A stretch of DNA of 64,000 bases from an uncultured Oscillospiraceae bacterium (GTDB lineage Bacteria; Bacillota; Clostridia; Oscillospirales; Acutalibacteraceae), in contig UQUZ01000002.1 of NCBI GenBank assembly GCA_900544375.1, forward strand, positions 71,221-135,220. The letters run 5' to 3'. The notes beneath the pieces were generated by a model. The model saw only the letters and a program-made list of their open reading frames with translations. It had not been told where the DNA came from and ran no database searches. Positions 24,305 to 32,983 of this stretch are shown here, in pieces. Both the position numbers and the translations under genes were made by a program. How positions within the stretch are numbered: the first letter of the stretch is position 1; each line of letters begins with the position of its first letter.

Positions 24305-25699
24305 CTCTCCTTCCAGTTGATAGCGCGCGCACACTTCCTGCATATTTCCGCAGCTCAAGCGTCCTTCCGGGCACTTCCCGGTCACAAAGCAGCTTGGGCC
24401 GAAAAAGCGAAAGAGCTCCGGCTCCTTTTCCCGCAGCAGGCGGAGCATCTCGTCCGCATAAATGTGAATTTCCCACTGGGCGCGGCTACAGGTGCGAAGG
24501 CGTAAAAAGAGGAGCAACTCGCGTGCGTTCATGGTGGTCACCACGTCGAGTGTGTTGCCGCTAAGCAGGAAATAAACGAGCGTTTCTTCCGCAACGCCTT
24601 CTCCGCGCAGCCTTTGATACAGGGCTGCGTTCCGATGGAAGGCGGCCTCATAGCGCGCAAGACATTCTGTTTGCTTGCGGATGGAGGGAGGAATGATCTT
24701 ATGGGTGCGATCCGCCTGCGCTAGTGGCGGTATCATCACGGACTGCATACGATGGCGCACGATATGCGTAATACAGGGCAGGGATACGCCGTTGAGCCGA
24801 AACGTGAAGCTGATGTTTTCAAGCGCGCGCGGGCGTGAGCCGGCGATTACCCTGCGGAGGATCTCCGCACGGATTTTTGCATCGGAAAGCACCTTGTTCA
24901 CCTCATCGCTGGGGAGCTGTGTGCTCTCAATCAGCGCTGTGCGGGCAACACATTCTGCAGCGTCCGGCGTGGAGGCAAGCAGCTCGGCAAATTGGTAGCC
25001 ATGCGGCAAAACCCGGGCTCCTTCCGGCAGGCCGGGAAGATCCGAGAGATCCAGCGTATCGGCCGCCGGCGCTTGCTCTGCCTCGAATGCCGCAAATATC
25101 CCGGGCGCCATGGCACGGGCCTGCTCCAGCAGCTGGCGTCCGAGCAGCACAAGCTCCGGGAAGCGGCTCCCGCGCCCAAAAAGCATGGCGTGCAATACGT
25201 GCAACAGTTCGCGGCCATTGAGTGTGCAATAAAAATTGCTGCAAAAGCAATAGGGGAGCACAAACCGTGCATCTTCTTTTGGAACGTCATGCTCAATCAG
25301 ATATTGATAATCGGCAAACAGAGCTTCCATGTGCGTTGCATATGTTTGGGTAAGCGCTTCATCCAGTCCCTCCGGCATATAATATCCGGCCGAGCTGAAA
25401 TCGACATAACGCCGTGATTTCACCGTGAAGGAGGCGAGCCTGAATTCAATCATGAATTGCTCTACCATAACGGATACGTTTTGGAATGCCAGGTGGAAAC
25501 AGGCGTGCTCTACCACAGAATTGTGGCCGGAACGGGTCACTTTTTGAATCAGGCGGCTGTTCTTTTCCGCATCCTGTGAGTGGTTCCATATTTCGATTGC
25601 ATCACCGGGCTGGGTCGAGATGCGCCCGCCGGCTGCGCATAGCTTTTCTCCATCCCTCGTCATGCTGAGGATTACGGCTTGCGGCTGCTTGTTCTCCAT
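24278..25699 (-). CDS. Tandem two-domain ThyX-like (FAD-dependent thymidylate synthase family) protein
   Basis: A 473-residue protein made of two ThyX-related halves; ordinary ThyX is about 220-250 residues. The N-half has SGHNSVVEHACFHLAF (58-72) and EFRLASFTVKSRRY (85-98), which aligns with the ThyX motif RHR..S.....S.RY but has EF in place of the first RH. The C-half has RPRALENISFTF (289-300), an intact VRHRMQS (314-320) not followed by the S.RY part, and the ThyX ending LRTCSRAQWEI plus GPSCFVTGKCPEG. Such fused proteins are known in Clostridia. Whether it methylates dUMP using FAD and methylene-THF is unproven, because each half lacks different active-site residues. Confidence 0.8.
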   Translation of the reverse strand: MENKQPQAVILSMTRDGEKLCAAGGRISTQPGDAIEIWNHSQDAEKNSRLIQKVTRSGHNSVVEHACFHLAFQNVSVMVEQFMIEFRLASFTVKSRRYVDFSSAGYYMPEGLDEALTQTYATHMEALFADYQYLIEHDVPKEDARFVLPYCFCSNFYCTLNGRELLHVLHAMLFGRGSRFPELVLLGRQLLEQARAMAPGIFAAFEAEQAPAADTLDLSDLPGLPEGARVLPHGYQFAELLASTPDAAECVARTALIESTQLPSDEVNKVLSDAKIRAEILRRVIAGSRPRALENISFTFRLNGVSLPCITHIVRHRMQSVMIPPLAQADRTHKIIPPSIRKQTECLARYEAAFHRNAALYQRLRGEGVAEETLVYFLLSGNTLDVVTTMNARELLLFLRLRTCSRAQWEIHIYADEMLRLLREKEPELFRFFGPSCFVTGKCPEGRLSCGNMQEVCARYQLEGEKKRPVENA

Positions 25700-25760
25700 A
25701 AAAAGACATCCTCCTGTGAAGTGTGAATCTCATTTATTTTATCATACAGGCAAAGCCTCT

Positions 25761-25865
25761 CCCTGCGAAAAATGGCGTTGCCGCTCTGCGGCATGCATTT
25801 TTCCAATGCTTCCAAGTTTCAAAGCTGGAAACTTTGCGACCCGTTTGAAGCTATTTTATCATACT
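25761..25865 (-). repeat. Dispersed structured repeat, copy A (short form)
   Basis: Read on the minus strand it runs from TATGATAAAATAGCTTCAAA through GAAGCATTGGAAAAATGC to GCCGCAGAGCGGCAACGCC and CATTTTTCGCAG. These blocks recur in the same order at 26030, 36380, 36493 and 55957. This copy lacks the ~25-base GTCGGCGCGAAACGCC segment of the long form. It points away from copy B, forming an inverted pair. Confidence 0.75.
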
Positions 25866-26029
25866 TTGATGATACGCGCAATTGAAGAAATGCTTCGCGG
25901 ATATTGTCAAACCGGATACAAATGGTATAATAGCATCGAACGGATTGGAAAGCTTTAAAGCTCGAAGATCGGCTGCATGGCATAATAACCTCACGGATCT
26001 CCAAAGTATCAAAGCTGTCAAGAGCTTCC
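25866..26029. other. Spacer between inverted repeat copies A and B
   Basis: No gene seen. It contains short AT-rich stretches with TATAAT-like hexamers and a segment (about 25973-26040) that resembles 36638-36690, suggesting it belongs to the same repeat family or to a decayed element carried by it. Confidence 0.35.
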
Positions 26030-26106
26030 GAGAGCATTGAAGCATTGGAACAATGCCTTCCGCAGAGCGGCAATGCCATTTTTCGCAGAGGTTAGCCGGT
26101 ATAATA
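26030..26106 (+). repeat. Dispersed structured repeat, copy B (short form)
   Basis: Contains GAAGCATTGGAACAATGCC, CCGCAGAGCGGCAATGCC and CATTTTTCGCAGAGGTTAG, matching the right two thirds of the other copies. It ends with a perfect TATAAT (26100-26105) 41 bases before the cupin ATG, so it may supply that gene's -10 element. Confidence 0.7.
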
Positions 26107-26146
26107 GATTGAAAATAAAAGCATACTGAGAGAGGAGAATCCCATC

Positions 26147-26497
26147 ATGATTAAACGTGCTTCTGAAATGCCCCGCACCGTTAAGCCGCAGATGCGTGGA
26201 GGAGACGGGCAGGCAGTTGTGACCAACCTTCTGGATGCGGGCGAATATCAGGGCAAATCCCGTATGATTGCAACGATTACATTGGAGCCGGGCTGCTCGA
26301 TTGGTGAGCATGTGCATGAAAAGGAAGAAGAGGTTTTCTATATCATCCAAGGCACTGCGACCTATGATGACAACGGCACAGAAACAGTGTTACATCCGGG
26401 CGACGCTTGCATTTGCCTGGGCGGTCAAAAGCACTCGATTGCCAACCGGACAGCGGATGAAACGCTTGTTTTGCATGCGGTGATTTTAACCTATTAA
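26147..26497 (+). CDS. Small cupin-domain protein
   Basis: A 116-residue single-domain cupin. Motif 1 is GEHVHEKEEEVFYIIQG, with two His and a Glu as metal ligands; motif 2, LHPGDACICLGGQKHSIANR, supplies the last His. Such minimal cupins bind a divalent metal and may act as sugar isomerases, dioxygenases or ligand sensors; the sequence does not discriminate. The ATG at 26147 follows GAGAGGAG. It is monocistronic, with its likely promoter in the repeat just upstream. Confidence 0.85.
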   Translation: MIKRASEMPRTVKPQMRGGDGQAVVTNLLDAGEYQGKSRMIATITLEPGCSIGEHVHEKEEEVFYIIQGTATYDDNGTETVLHPGDACICLGGQKHSIANRTADETLVLHAVILTY

Positions 26498-26653
26498 CAG
26501 CATTATGAGACTGGGAATTGAATTCTGAGGCGAAATTTGGTATAATTATTTTCATGCTTGTTCACTCTTCTTCTGGTGCAGGAGGATTCAGGCTATCTCA
26601 TTTTTGGTTTCCTTTAAGGATGTATGATGTGAAAAATTTTGAAGGATGATGGC

Positions 26654-27328
26654 ATGTCAGGTAAACTATTGGTGGTAGAGGGGCTGGATGGCTGCGGCAA
26701 AACAACGCAGGTAGCGCTGCTGCGAGCCGCGCTGGAACGGGCAGGGGTTCCCCTGCGGCAGATTAAGCTGCCCGATTATGGCGACCCTTCGAGCACTTTG
26801 GTGAAAATGTATCTCAACAAGTCGTTTGGGAGCGATCCGGGGGATGTGAATGCCTATGCGGCGTCCGCATTCTATGCGGTGGATCGCTTTGCAAGCTTCC
26901 AGCGCCATTGGAAAGCGGAGTATGAGGCAGGCAAGCTGATTCTTGCGGATCGCTATACTACCTCTAATGCGCTTTATCAAATGGTCAAGCTGCCACGGGA
27001 GCAGTGGGATGATTATCTCGCCTGGCTGCGGGATTTTGAATATGGAAAGCTCGAAATCCCTGCCCCTGATTTGGTCATTTATCTGGACATGCCTGTGGAA
27101 GTGTCGCAGCGGCTTTTATCGAATCGTTATGCGGGCGATGAGCAGAAGAAAGATATGCATGAGGGAAATATTCGCTATTTACAGGCCTGCCGGGAAGCGG
27201 CGCTGTATGCGTGCGAAAAGCTGCATTTTTGCAGGGTTGACTGTGCTAGCGCGGGCGAGCCTTTGGCGGAGGCGGAAGTGGCAGAGCAAATTTTTTCTTG
27301 GGTAGAAAAGGAGATGCTATCATGCTGA
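26654..27328 (+). CDS. tmk: Thymidylate kinase family protein
   Basis: A 224-residue nucleoside-monophosphate kinase. It has the P-loop VVEGLDGCGKTTQ (6-18), the DR(Y) motif in LILADRYTTSNALYQ and a flexible lid region around LLSNRYAGDEQKKDMHEG. Thymidylate kinase makes dTDP from dTMP and ATP. Lid details differ from the Bacillus enzyme, so a broader deoxynucleotide kinase is possible. The ATG at 26654 follows GAAGGATG; the earlier in-frame TTG at 26639 is less likely. It overlaps the next gene by seven bases and opens a run of coupled genes. Confidence 0.85.
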   Translation: MSGKLLVVEGLDGCGKTTQVALLRAALERAGVPLRQIKLPDYGDPSSTLVKMYLNKSFGSDPGDVNAYAASAFYAVDRFASFQRHWKAEYEAGKLILADRYTTSNALYQMVKLPREQWDDYLAWLRDFEYGKLEIPAPDLVIYLDMPVEVSQRLLSNRYAGDEQKKDMHEGNIRYLQACREAALYACEKLHFCRVDCASAGEPLAEAEVAEQIFSWVEKEMLSC

Positions 27329-28215
27329 CATTCCAGTCGCCCCGTTTGGAGGATAAAAATTGGGTGAGAGAGCTGTTTTCTTACGCCCAATTCCAAGGCT
27401 GTGAATATACCTTTGGCAATCTTTATATCTGGAATCCGGTTTACAGCAGTAAAATCCTGCGCTTTGAGGATTTTTTTGTTTCAAAAAGCATTGGGCCTAA
27501 GCCCTCCTATGTGTTCCCGGCTGGCCGCGGGGATCTTTTGAAGGTGATACGGGCCATGCTGGAGGATGCGCATGAAAACGGGCATCCCTTTCGTCTGCAC
27601 GGCGTAACAAAGGCAAATCAGGCGGCACTGGAGGAGATCATGCCGGGTGCGTTTACCTATCAGCCGTACCGCGATGGGTTTGATTATATTTACAATACGC
27701 AGGATTTAATAGCCCTTTCCGGGCGGAAATATCATGGCAAGCGCAACCATATTGCTTCTTTCCAAAAAACGTATCATTGGCACTATGAGCCGATTACCAC
27801 GGCAAATATTGAGGATTGTATGCGCATGAACGCCGAGTGGGAGCGGGAGAACCTGAGCCGGAACCCAGAGGGAATCAGCGAAGAGCTTGCTGCGGTTGAC
27901 CGGGCGTTTGACCACTATTTTGAGTTGGGTTTTACCGGCGGATTAATCCGCGTAGATGGCCGGGTTGTCGCCTATACGTTGGGCGAGCAGTTAACTGAAA
28001 ACACCTTTTGTACCCATATTGAAAAGGCGTTTGCCGATGTGCGCGGCGCGTATCCGATCATCAACAGGGAGTTTGCATCACATGCGCTGAGCGGCTATGC
28101 CTTTGTCAACCGGGAGGAAGATATGGGCGAGGAGGGCCTGCGCAAAGCAAAGCTCTCCTATTATCCCGCAATTCTGCTGGAGAAGCAGGAGGCGGTTTAT
28201 CGGGAGGACCTATGA
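27322..28215 (+). CDS. DUF2156 (phosphatidylglycerol lysyltransferase C-domain-like) protein
   Basis: A 297-residue protein of the DUF2156 family, which has two GNAT-like halves and is related to the catalytic domain of MprF lysyltransferases but lacks membrane helices. Recognisable segments are YTFGNLYIWNPVY (~33-45), YRDGFDYIYNTQDLIALSG, GRKYHGKRNHIASF and the late segment YPIINREFASHAL. It may use an aminoacyl-tRNA or acyl-CoA donor; the substrate is unknown. AAAAGGAG lies eight bases before its ATG, inside the kinase gene, and its stop overlaps the next start (ATGA). Confidence 0.85.
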   Translation: MLTFQSPRLEDKNWVRELFSYAQFQGCEYTFGNLYIWNPVYSSKILRFEDFFVSKSIGPKPSYVFPAGRGDLLKVIRAMLEDAHENGHPFRLHGVTKANQAALEEIMPGAFTYQPYRDGFDYIYNTQDLIALSGRKYHGKRNHIASFQKTYHWHYEPITTANIEDCMRMNAEWERENLSRNPEGISEELAAVDRAFDHYFELGFTGGLIRVDGRVVAYTLGEQLTENTFCTHIEKAFADVRGAYPIINREFASHALSGYAFVNREEDMGEEGLRKAKLSYYPAILLEKQEAVYREDL

Positions 28216-29090
28216 TCCGCCGTGCGCGGCGGGAAGATATCCCGCTGTTGATGGAACTATGGCAGGCGTCTTTTGGCGATTGCATGGAGTATATCTCCTT
28301 TTTCTTTAAAAATCGGTTTTCTCCCGAGAAAACGTTTCTTTATGAGGAATCGGGCCGCCCAGTGGCTATGCTTTTTTTGCTGGATGCGGCGGTTCAATGC
28401 AGGGGCGAGCCATATACCGCCCGATATCTTTATGCCGCCTGCACGGCGCAGGCGCAGCGTGGGCGTGGGCTGATGCGCAGCCTGATTGATTTTGCAGCTT
28501 TGACCGCGGCAGAGGAAGGGGCGGACTGCATCGCCCTTGTACCGGCGTCGCCAGGCTTATTTCACTATTATGCGGCGTGCGGGTTTTATGATGCTTTCTA
28601 TTGCAAAACGGTGCATTTTTCCCGGAAGGAAGCGGAGAAAACCGCCTTTGGAGCCATCGGGCCTGCCCATGCGCTCACAGCGGCCGAAATGGCCGAAATC
28701 CGCAGCAGCGTGCTGCATGGCTGGGATCATCTCGTATGGGATGAGGCTGCCGTGCATTATGCGCTGAATGAGCATTTTGCCACCGGCGGATGTGCGCTGT
28801 GTATCCAAACGGCGGAGGGGGAGAAGGGCTACTGCCTGTATCAGCAGCAGGAGGAAAGCTGTTTTGCGCAGGAATTTATAGCGTCCGAGCGGGCGGCGCT
28901 GCCTTTGTTGTCCGCGTTGGTTCGAGCGTCTGGTGCACGGCGCTATTCCCTGCGCCTTCCCATAGGGATGTGTTCGGCTCTCAGCCAGGCGGACACTGCC
29001 GCTTTTGGGATGCTGCGTCCCCTTTCCCCAAGGGCGGAGCAGTTGCCGTTGATGCTGAGAGGCGCCTATTTGGGGCTTTCACTTGGATAA
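28212..29090 (+). CDS. GNAT-family N-acetyltransferase (two-domain)
   Basis: A 292-residue protein. Its first half is a GNAT fold with the acetyl-CoA pyrophosphate loop AQAQRGRGLMRSLIDFA (~78-94), followed by ALVPASPGLFHYYAACGF, the usual GNAT motif B. The second half is a degenerate acetyltransferase-like or sterol-carrier-like region, as in Eis-type enzymes. It shares an ATGA overlap with the DUF2156 gene, so the two acetyltransferase-like proteins are probably made together. The acceptor molecule is unknown. Confidence 0.82.
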   Translation: MIRRARREDIPLLMELWQASFGDCMEYISFFFKNRFSPEKTFLYEESGRPVAMLFLLDAAVQCRGEPYTARYLYAACTAQAQRGRGLMRSLIDFAALTAAEEGADCIALVPASPGLFHYYAACGFYDAFYCKTVHFSRKEAEKTAFGAIGPAHALTAAEMAEIRSSVLHGWDHLVWDEAAVHYALNEHFATGGCALCIQTAEGEKGYCLYQQQEESCFAQEFIASERAALPLLSALVRASGARRYSLRLPIGMCSALSQADTAAFGMLRPLSPRAEQLPLMLRGAYLGLSLG

Positions 29091-29109
29091 TAGATGGAGG
29101 AATTTTGAT

Positions 29110-29652
29110 ATGATTTATGTGTTCTTTGCAAACGGCTTTGAAGAGGTTGAGGCGGTTGCCACGGTGGATATGCTCCGCCGCGCCGAGCTGGAGGTCTGTA
29201 CGGTTGGAGTCGGTGGGGTCAAAGTAGCGGGTGCGCATGGGATTGTTATGGATTGTGATCTGGCGGATACGCAGGCTCATGCAGATGAAGCACTTGAGGC
29301 GGTCGTTCTCCCTGGCGGGATGCCCGGCACGCTGAATCTTGAAAAATCGCAGGTCGTGCAGCAGTTTATCGACTATGCTGTTGCGCATGGCAAGCTGGTT
29401 GCCGCAATCTGCGCCGCCCCTTCGATCCTCGGCCATAAGGGGCTGCTGGAGGGGAAAGAGGCCACCTGCTTCCCTGGCATGGAGCAGGAGCTTTATGGCG
29501 CGAAACTCAGCGACCGTTTTGTTTGCAGGGATGGGAAGTTTATCACCGGGCGCGGCGCGGGCGTAGCCATTGATTTCGGCCTGGCAATTGCAGCGGAGTT
29601 TGCTGGCCAGGCAAAGGCGGATGCGATCCGTGCATCCCTCCAATGCCGATGA
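29110..29652 (+). CDS. DJ-1/PfpI family protein
   Basis: A 180-residue DJ-1/YajL-like protein. The nucleophile elbow AAICAAPSILG carries the reactive Cys (~residue 100), with the family Glu early in NGFEEVEAVAT. Family members are proposed protein or nucleotide deglycases, chaperones or redox sensors. The ATG at 29110 follows GGAGG (29096-29100); the upstream start at 29083 lies in the preceding gene. Its 3' end overlaps the start of the 5-formyl-THF cyclo-ligase gene. Confidence 0.9.
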   Translation: MIYVFFANGFEEVEAVATVDMLRRAELEVCTVGVGGVKVAGAHGIVMDCDLADTQAHADEALEAVVLPGGMPGTLNLEKSQVVQQFIDYAVAHGKLVAAICAAPSILGHKGLLEGKEATCFPGMEQELYGAKLSDRFVCRDGKFITGRGAGVAIDFGLAIAAEFAGQAKADAIRASLQCR

Positions 29653-30254
29653 GGCAGGATATCAGGCCGATTAAGGCGGAACTGCGCAACCGTTTTAAAG
29701 CGCTACGGGCAGGCCTTTCTCCGGCGGAAAAGGATGAAATGGATCTGAAGATTCTGAACCGTGTGATGAATCTTTGGCAATACCGCGATTCTCAAACGAT
29801 CCTGACTTATGTGTCAACGGCGATTGAGGTGGATACCCGCCGCCTGATTGAAAAATCTCTTCAAACAGGGAAGCAGGTTGCAGTGCCGCGCTGCGTGCCC
29901 GGCACGCGGGAGATGGAATTTTATAGGATTTGCTCTTTGGACGAGCTTTCTCCAGGCACGTTCGGCGTTTTAGAGCCGGATCCTGAAAAAAGCACGTTAT
30001 TGACAGATTTTTCAAAGGGCTTGTGCATTGTGCCGGCGCTTTCCTTTGATTTTCAGGGCTATCGGCTGGGCTATGGCAAAGGGTATTACGATCGCTTTTT
30101 GGCCCGCTTCGGCGGCAGCACCGTTGGCTTGTGCTATGATAGCTGTATGGTCAGAAATTTGCCTGCCGGCCGCTACGATCAGCCCGTCCATTTGATTGTT
30201 ACGCAGCGGAAAACTCTCCCGGGGGCGGGCGTTGCATGGCGCGGAAGGGGTTAA
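29643..30254 (+). CDS. 5-formyltetrahydrofolate cyclo-ligase
   Basis: A 203-residue enzyme of the MTHFS/YgfA family, which converts 5-formyl-THF to 5,10-methenyl-THF with ATP, returning stored folate to the one-carbon pool. The signature GYRLGYGKGYYDRFLARF is intact, as are the early basic residues of the ATP site (AELRNRFKALRAGLSP). It overlaps the DJ-1 gene by ten bases if the first ATG (29643) is used; the second ATG (29649) would give an ATGA overlap and may be the real start. Confidence 0.92.
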   Translation: MPMRQDIRPIKAELRNRFKALRAGLSPAEKDEMDLKILNRVMNLWQYRDSQTILTYVSTAIEVDTRRLIEKSLQTGKQVAVPRCVPGTREMEFYRICSLDELSPGTFGVLEPDPEKSTLLTDFSKGLCIVPALSFDFQGYRLGYGKGYYDRFLARFGGSTVGLCYDSCMVRNLPAGRYDQPVHLIVTQRKTLPGAGVAWRGRG

Positions 30255-30335
30255 AAAGCACCTCGGCTGCTTTTGGTAAGCTCCGGGTTTTTAGATAGAT
30301 TCTTCAATCGCGATGCGAAAGGATTGATCACCGAT

Positions 30336-31715
30336 ATGGATCAAAAGAAACAGATGCCTCCTCATAATGAAAATATCTCCTCCGGCTCGAATGCGTTCGA
30401 GGACCTTACCAGCCATGAAACGACCGCTGCACCGTCGGCGGGCGAAGAGGCGGATCATTTTTATGAGAGCCAGATTGACCGCACAGAGTTTGTTCAAAAT
30501 TTTAAGGTTTCCATCGACGAGCGGGAGCCGGTCAACAGCCGGTCAAACCCTTTGTCCAATTTACATAAATCGGTAAAAGCTAGGCAGCAGGCTGCCAAAG
30601 CCGGGGAGGAGGAGACGGCTGTGAAAAAAAAGAAGAAAAAAATAATCATCTCCAACCCCAAAGCGCTGGCGTTGTGCGTGGTTTTGGTCATCTCGATTGC
30701 GAGCTCGCTTTATCTGCTCTCTTGTATCAACGACGTGCTCGCTTTAATGGGGAGCGACACCAAAACAAGCGTCACGATCCCGGAAAACGCTTCCCAAAAA
30801 GAGATCCTGCAAATCTTGCAGGAGAATGATTTGATCAATCATCCGCATTTCTGCAATTTTTTTGTCAATACCATTTTTGCGCTGCGCAACCGTGATACGG
30901 GCAAGAAAGCGGCGGATGTCAAATACCTCAACGGCATCTATCAGCTGAATAAAAAGATGGGTGTTGAGGGAATGCTCAACGCGATCAAGGACGCCCCCAA
31001 AGCAGTGGAAACCAAGAAATTGACCTTCCCCGAGGGGTGGACGGCCGATCAGATCATAGAGCGCCTTGAAAAACATGGAATTTGCGACCGCAAAGCCTTC
31101 TTTGAAACGATGCAAACGGTTGATTTCAATGAATATAGCTTTGTGAAAACCATGCCGGATACCAATTTGCGTTTCCGCAAGCTGGAAGGGTATCTGTATC
31201 CGGATACGTATGAATTCTATCTGGAAGAGAACGAGGCGCACGCGATCCGGCGTTTCTTAGATAATTTCCAGGAGAAATTTACAAGCAAATATGAGGCGCG
31301 CGCCAAAGAATTGGGCATGACGGTGGATGAGATTGTCACCATTGCGTCGATTATCCAGAAAGAGGCCGCGAACAAAGACCAGATGAAGGATATCTCTTCT
31401 GTTTTGCACAACAGGCTTGCCGATAAAATGCAGCTTCAGTGCGACAGCACCGGCAATTATGTGGAAAAATATATCAAGCCGAACGTTTCAGAGGGGGAAT
31501 ATCTGGCGTATCGCAGCAACTACCATACGCGCGTGTGCCCCGCTCTGCCGGTCGGGCCGATCTGCAACCCCGGCGCGGATGCAATCGAGGCCGCGTTGAA
31601 TCCCTCCAACACCAGCTATCTTTATTTTTGCCATGATAAAAATGGCAAGATTTATCTGGCCAAAACGTATGAAAAGCACAACAAGAATGTCGTTGCGGCG
31701 ATGGGCGTTTCCTGA
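30336..31715 (+). CDS. mltG: Endolytic murein transglycosylase MltG
   Basis: A 459-residue membrane protein of the YceG/MltG family, which cuts nascent glycan strands and sets their length. It has a long charged cytoplasmic N-terminus (~1-100, ending in a Lys-rich patch), one transmembrane helix (ALCVVLVISIASSLYLLS), a LysM-like part (SVTIPENASQKEILQIL) and the catalytic domain with LEGYLYPDTYEF, the catalytic Glu in ASIIQKEA, LQCDSTGNY and LPVGPICNPG. I chose the ATG at 30336, 12 bases after AAAGGA; the longer frame from 30273 lacks support. Its stop overlaps the U32 gene start by one base (TGATG). Confidence 0.93.
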   Translation: MDQKKQMPPHNENISSGSNAFEDLTSHETTAAPSAGEEADHFYESQIDRTEFVQNFKVSIDEREPVNSRSNPLSNLHKSVKARQQAAKAGEEETAVKKKKKKIIISNPKALALCVVLVISIASSLYLLSCINDVLALMGSDTKTSVTIPENASQKEILQILQENDLINHPHFCNFFVNTIFALRNRDTGKKAADVKYLNGIYQLNKKMGVEGMLNAIKDAPKAVETKKLTFPEGWTADQIIERLEKHGICDRKAFFETMQTVDFNEYSFVKTMPDTNLRFRKLEGYLYPDTYEFYLEENEAHAIRRFLDNFQEKFTSKYEARAKELGMTVDEIVTIASIIQKEAANKDQMKDISSVLHNRLADKMQLQCDSTGNYVEKYIKPNVSEGEYLAYRSNYHTRVCPALPVGPICNPGADAIEAALNPSNTSYLYFCHDKNGKIYLAKTYEKHNKNVVAAMGVS

Positions 31716-32983
31716 TGGGAATTGAAAGGAACGAAAGGAAACGGAGCCCGGAATTGCTCGCCCCGGCAGGGGATCGTGAACGCCTGGAAGCCGCCGTGCG
31801 CTTCGGCGCGGACGCCGTGTATCTCGGGGGCAGCGCTTTTGGGATGCGCGCGGCGCCCGCAAACTTTACCTTTGACGAGCTGCGGTGTGCGGTGGAATAC
31901 GCGCATGAAAGGGGCGTGCGGGTCTATCTCGCCTGCAATACGCTGCCGCGCAATGCGGAGATCGATGCGCTTCCGGCTTTTTTGACCGCTTGGGCAGAAT
32001 GCGGCGTGGATGCCTTTATCATCACGGATCTGGGGGTACTGGAGCTTGCCCGGCGCTATGCGCCCCAGGTGGAACTCCATGTTTCCACGCAGGCCGGGAT
32101 CGTCAACTACGCCGCTGCAAACGCTTTTTATGCACTTGGCGCAAAGCGGATTGTCACCGCGCGGGAAATGTCGCTTGCGGAGATCGGCGAGCTGCGGGCG
32201 CGCACGCCGGGGGAGCTTGCAATTGAATGCTTTGTGCATGGCGCAATGTGCGTTTCGTTTTCCGGCAGGTGCCTGCTCTCCAATTACATGACGGGCCGGG
32301 ATTCCAACCGGGGCGACTGCGCGCAGCCCTGCCGCTGGAAATACCATTTGGTGGAGGAAAAGCGGCCTGGGCAATATTTCCCTGTGGAAGAGGATAAGGA
32401 TGGCACCTATCTTCTAAACGCGCGCGATCTGTGCATGATTGAGCATATCCCGGAGCTGATCAGCGCCGGTGTTACCAGCTTCAAGATTGAGGGCCGGGCG
32501 AAATCCGCCTACTATACGGCGGTTGTCACGAACGCATACCGCTGCGCGATCGATGGCTATCTTCGCGCGCAGGATCAAACAGGATACCGCCCGGAGCCTT
32601 GGATTTTAGAGGAGCTCACCCGCGTCAGCCATCGGGAATATTGCACCGGCTTCTATTTTGACAAACCGCAGGCGAATGCCCAAATTTTTTATGACGGCGG
32701 CTACCGCCGCGATTGGGAAGTGGCCGCAGTGGCCGGCAACACGGCGGGCGGGCTGCTTCATGCGGTGCAGCGCAACCGCTTTTTCCGGGGGGAAACGCTG
32801 AGCGTTCTGGAGGCTGGGAAAGCGCCGTATGCAATTACCGTGCAGGAGCTTTACGATGCGGAGGGCCTCCCCTTGGAGAGCGCTCCGCACCCCATGATGC
32901 AGGTGCGGCTCCGCTGTGAGCATCCGATTGCGCCCGGCGCTCTTTTACGCCGGGAAAGAAAAACAGAAGGGCAGGCCGATTGA
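31715..32983 (+). CDS. Peptidase U32 family protein (TrhP/YegQ-like, tRNA hydroxylation family)
   Basis: A 422-residue protein with the U32 signature around ECFVHGAMCVSFSGRCLLSN and the cysteine-rich CAQPCRW, which bind an Fe-S cluster in this family. It begins PELLAPAGDRERLEAAVRFG, the classic U32 start. Characterised homologues use prephenate for uridine hydroxylation in tRNA or rRNA; collagenase activity is an old label. In Bacillus, mltG (yrrL) is followed after yrrM by two U32 genes; here a single U32 gene follows mltG directly. It is coupled at both ends. Confidence 0.9.
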   Translation: MGIERNERKRSPELLAPAGDRERLEAAVRFGADAVYLGGSAFGMRAAPANFTFDELRCAVEYAHERGVRVYLACNTLPRNAEIDALPAFLTAWAECGVDAFIITDLGVLELARRYAPQVELHVSTQAGIVNYAAANAFYALGAKRIVTAREMSLAEIGELRARTPGELAIECFVHGAMCVSFSGRCLLSNYMTGRDSNRGDCAQPCRWKYHLVEEKRPGQYFPVEEDKDGTYLLNARDLCMIEHIPELISAGVTSFKIEGRAKSAYYTAVVTNAYRCAIDGYLRAQDQTGYRPEPWILEELTRVSHREYCTGFYFDKPQANAQIFYDGGYRRDWEVAAVAGNTAGGLLHAVQRNRFFRGETLSVLEAGKAPYAITVQELYDAEGLPLESAPHPMMQVRLRCEHPIAPGALLRRERKTEGQAD

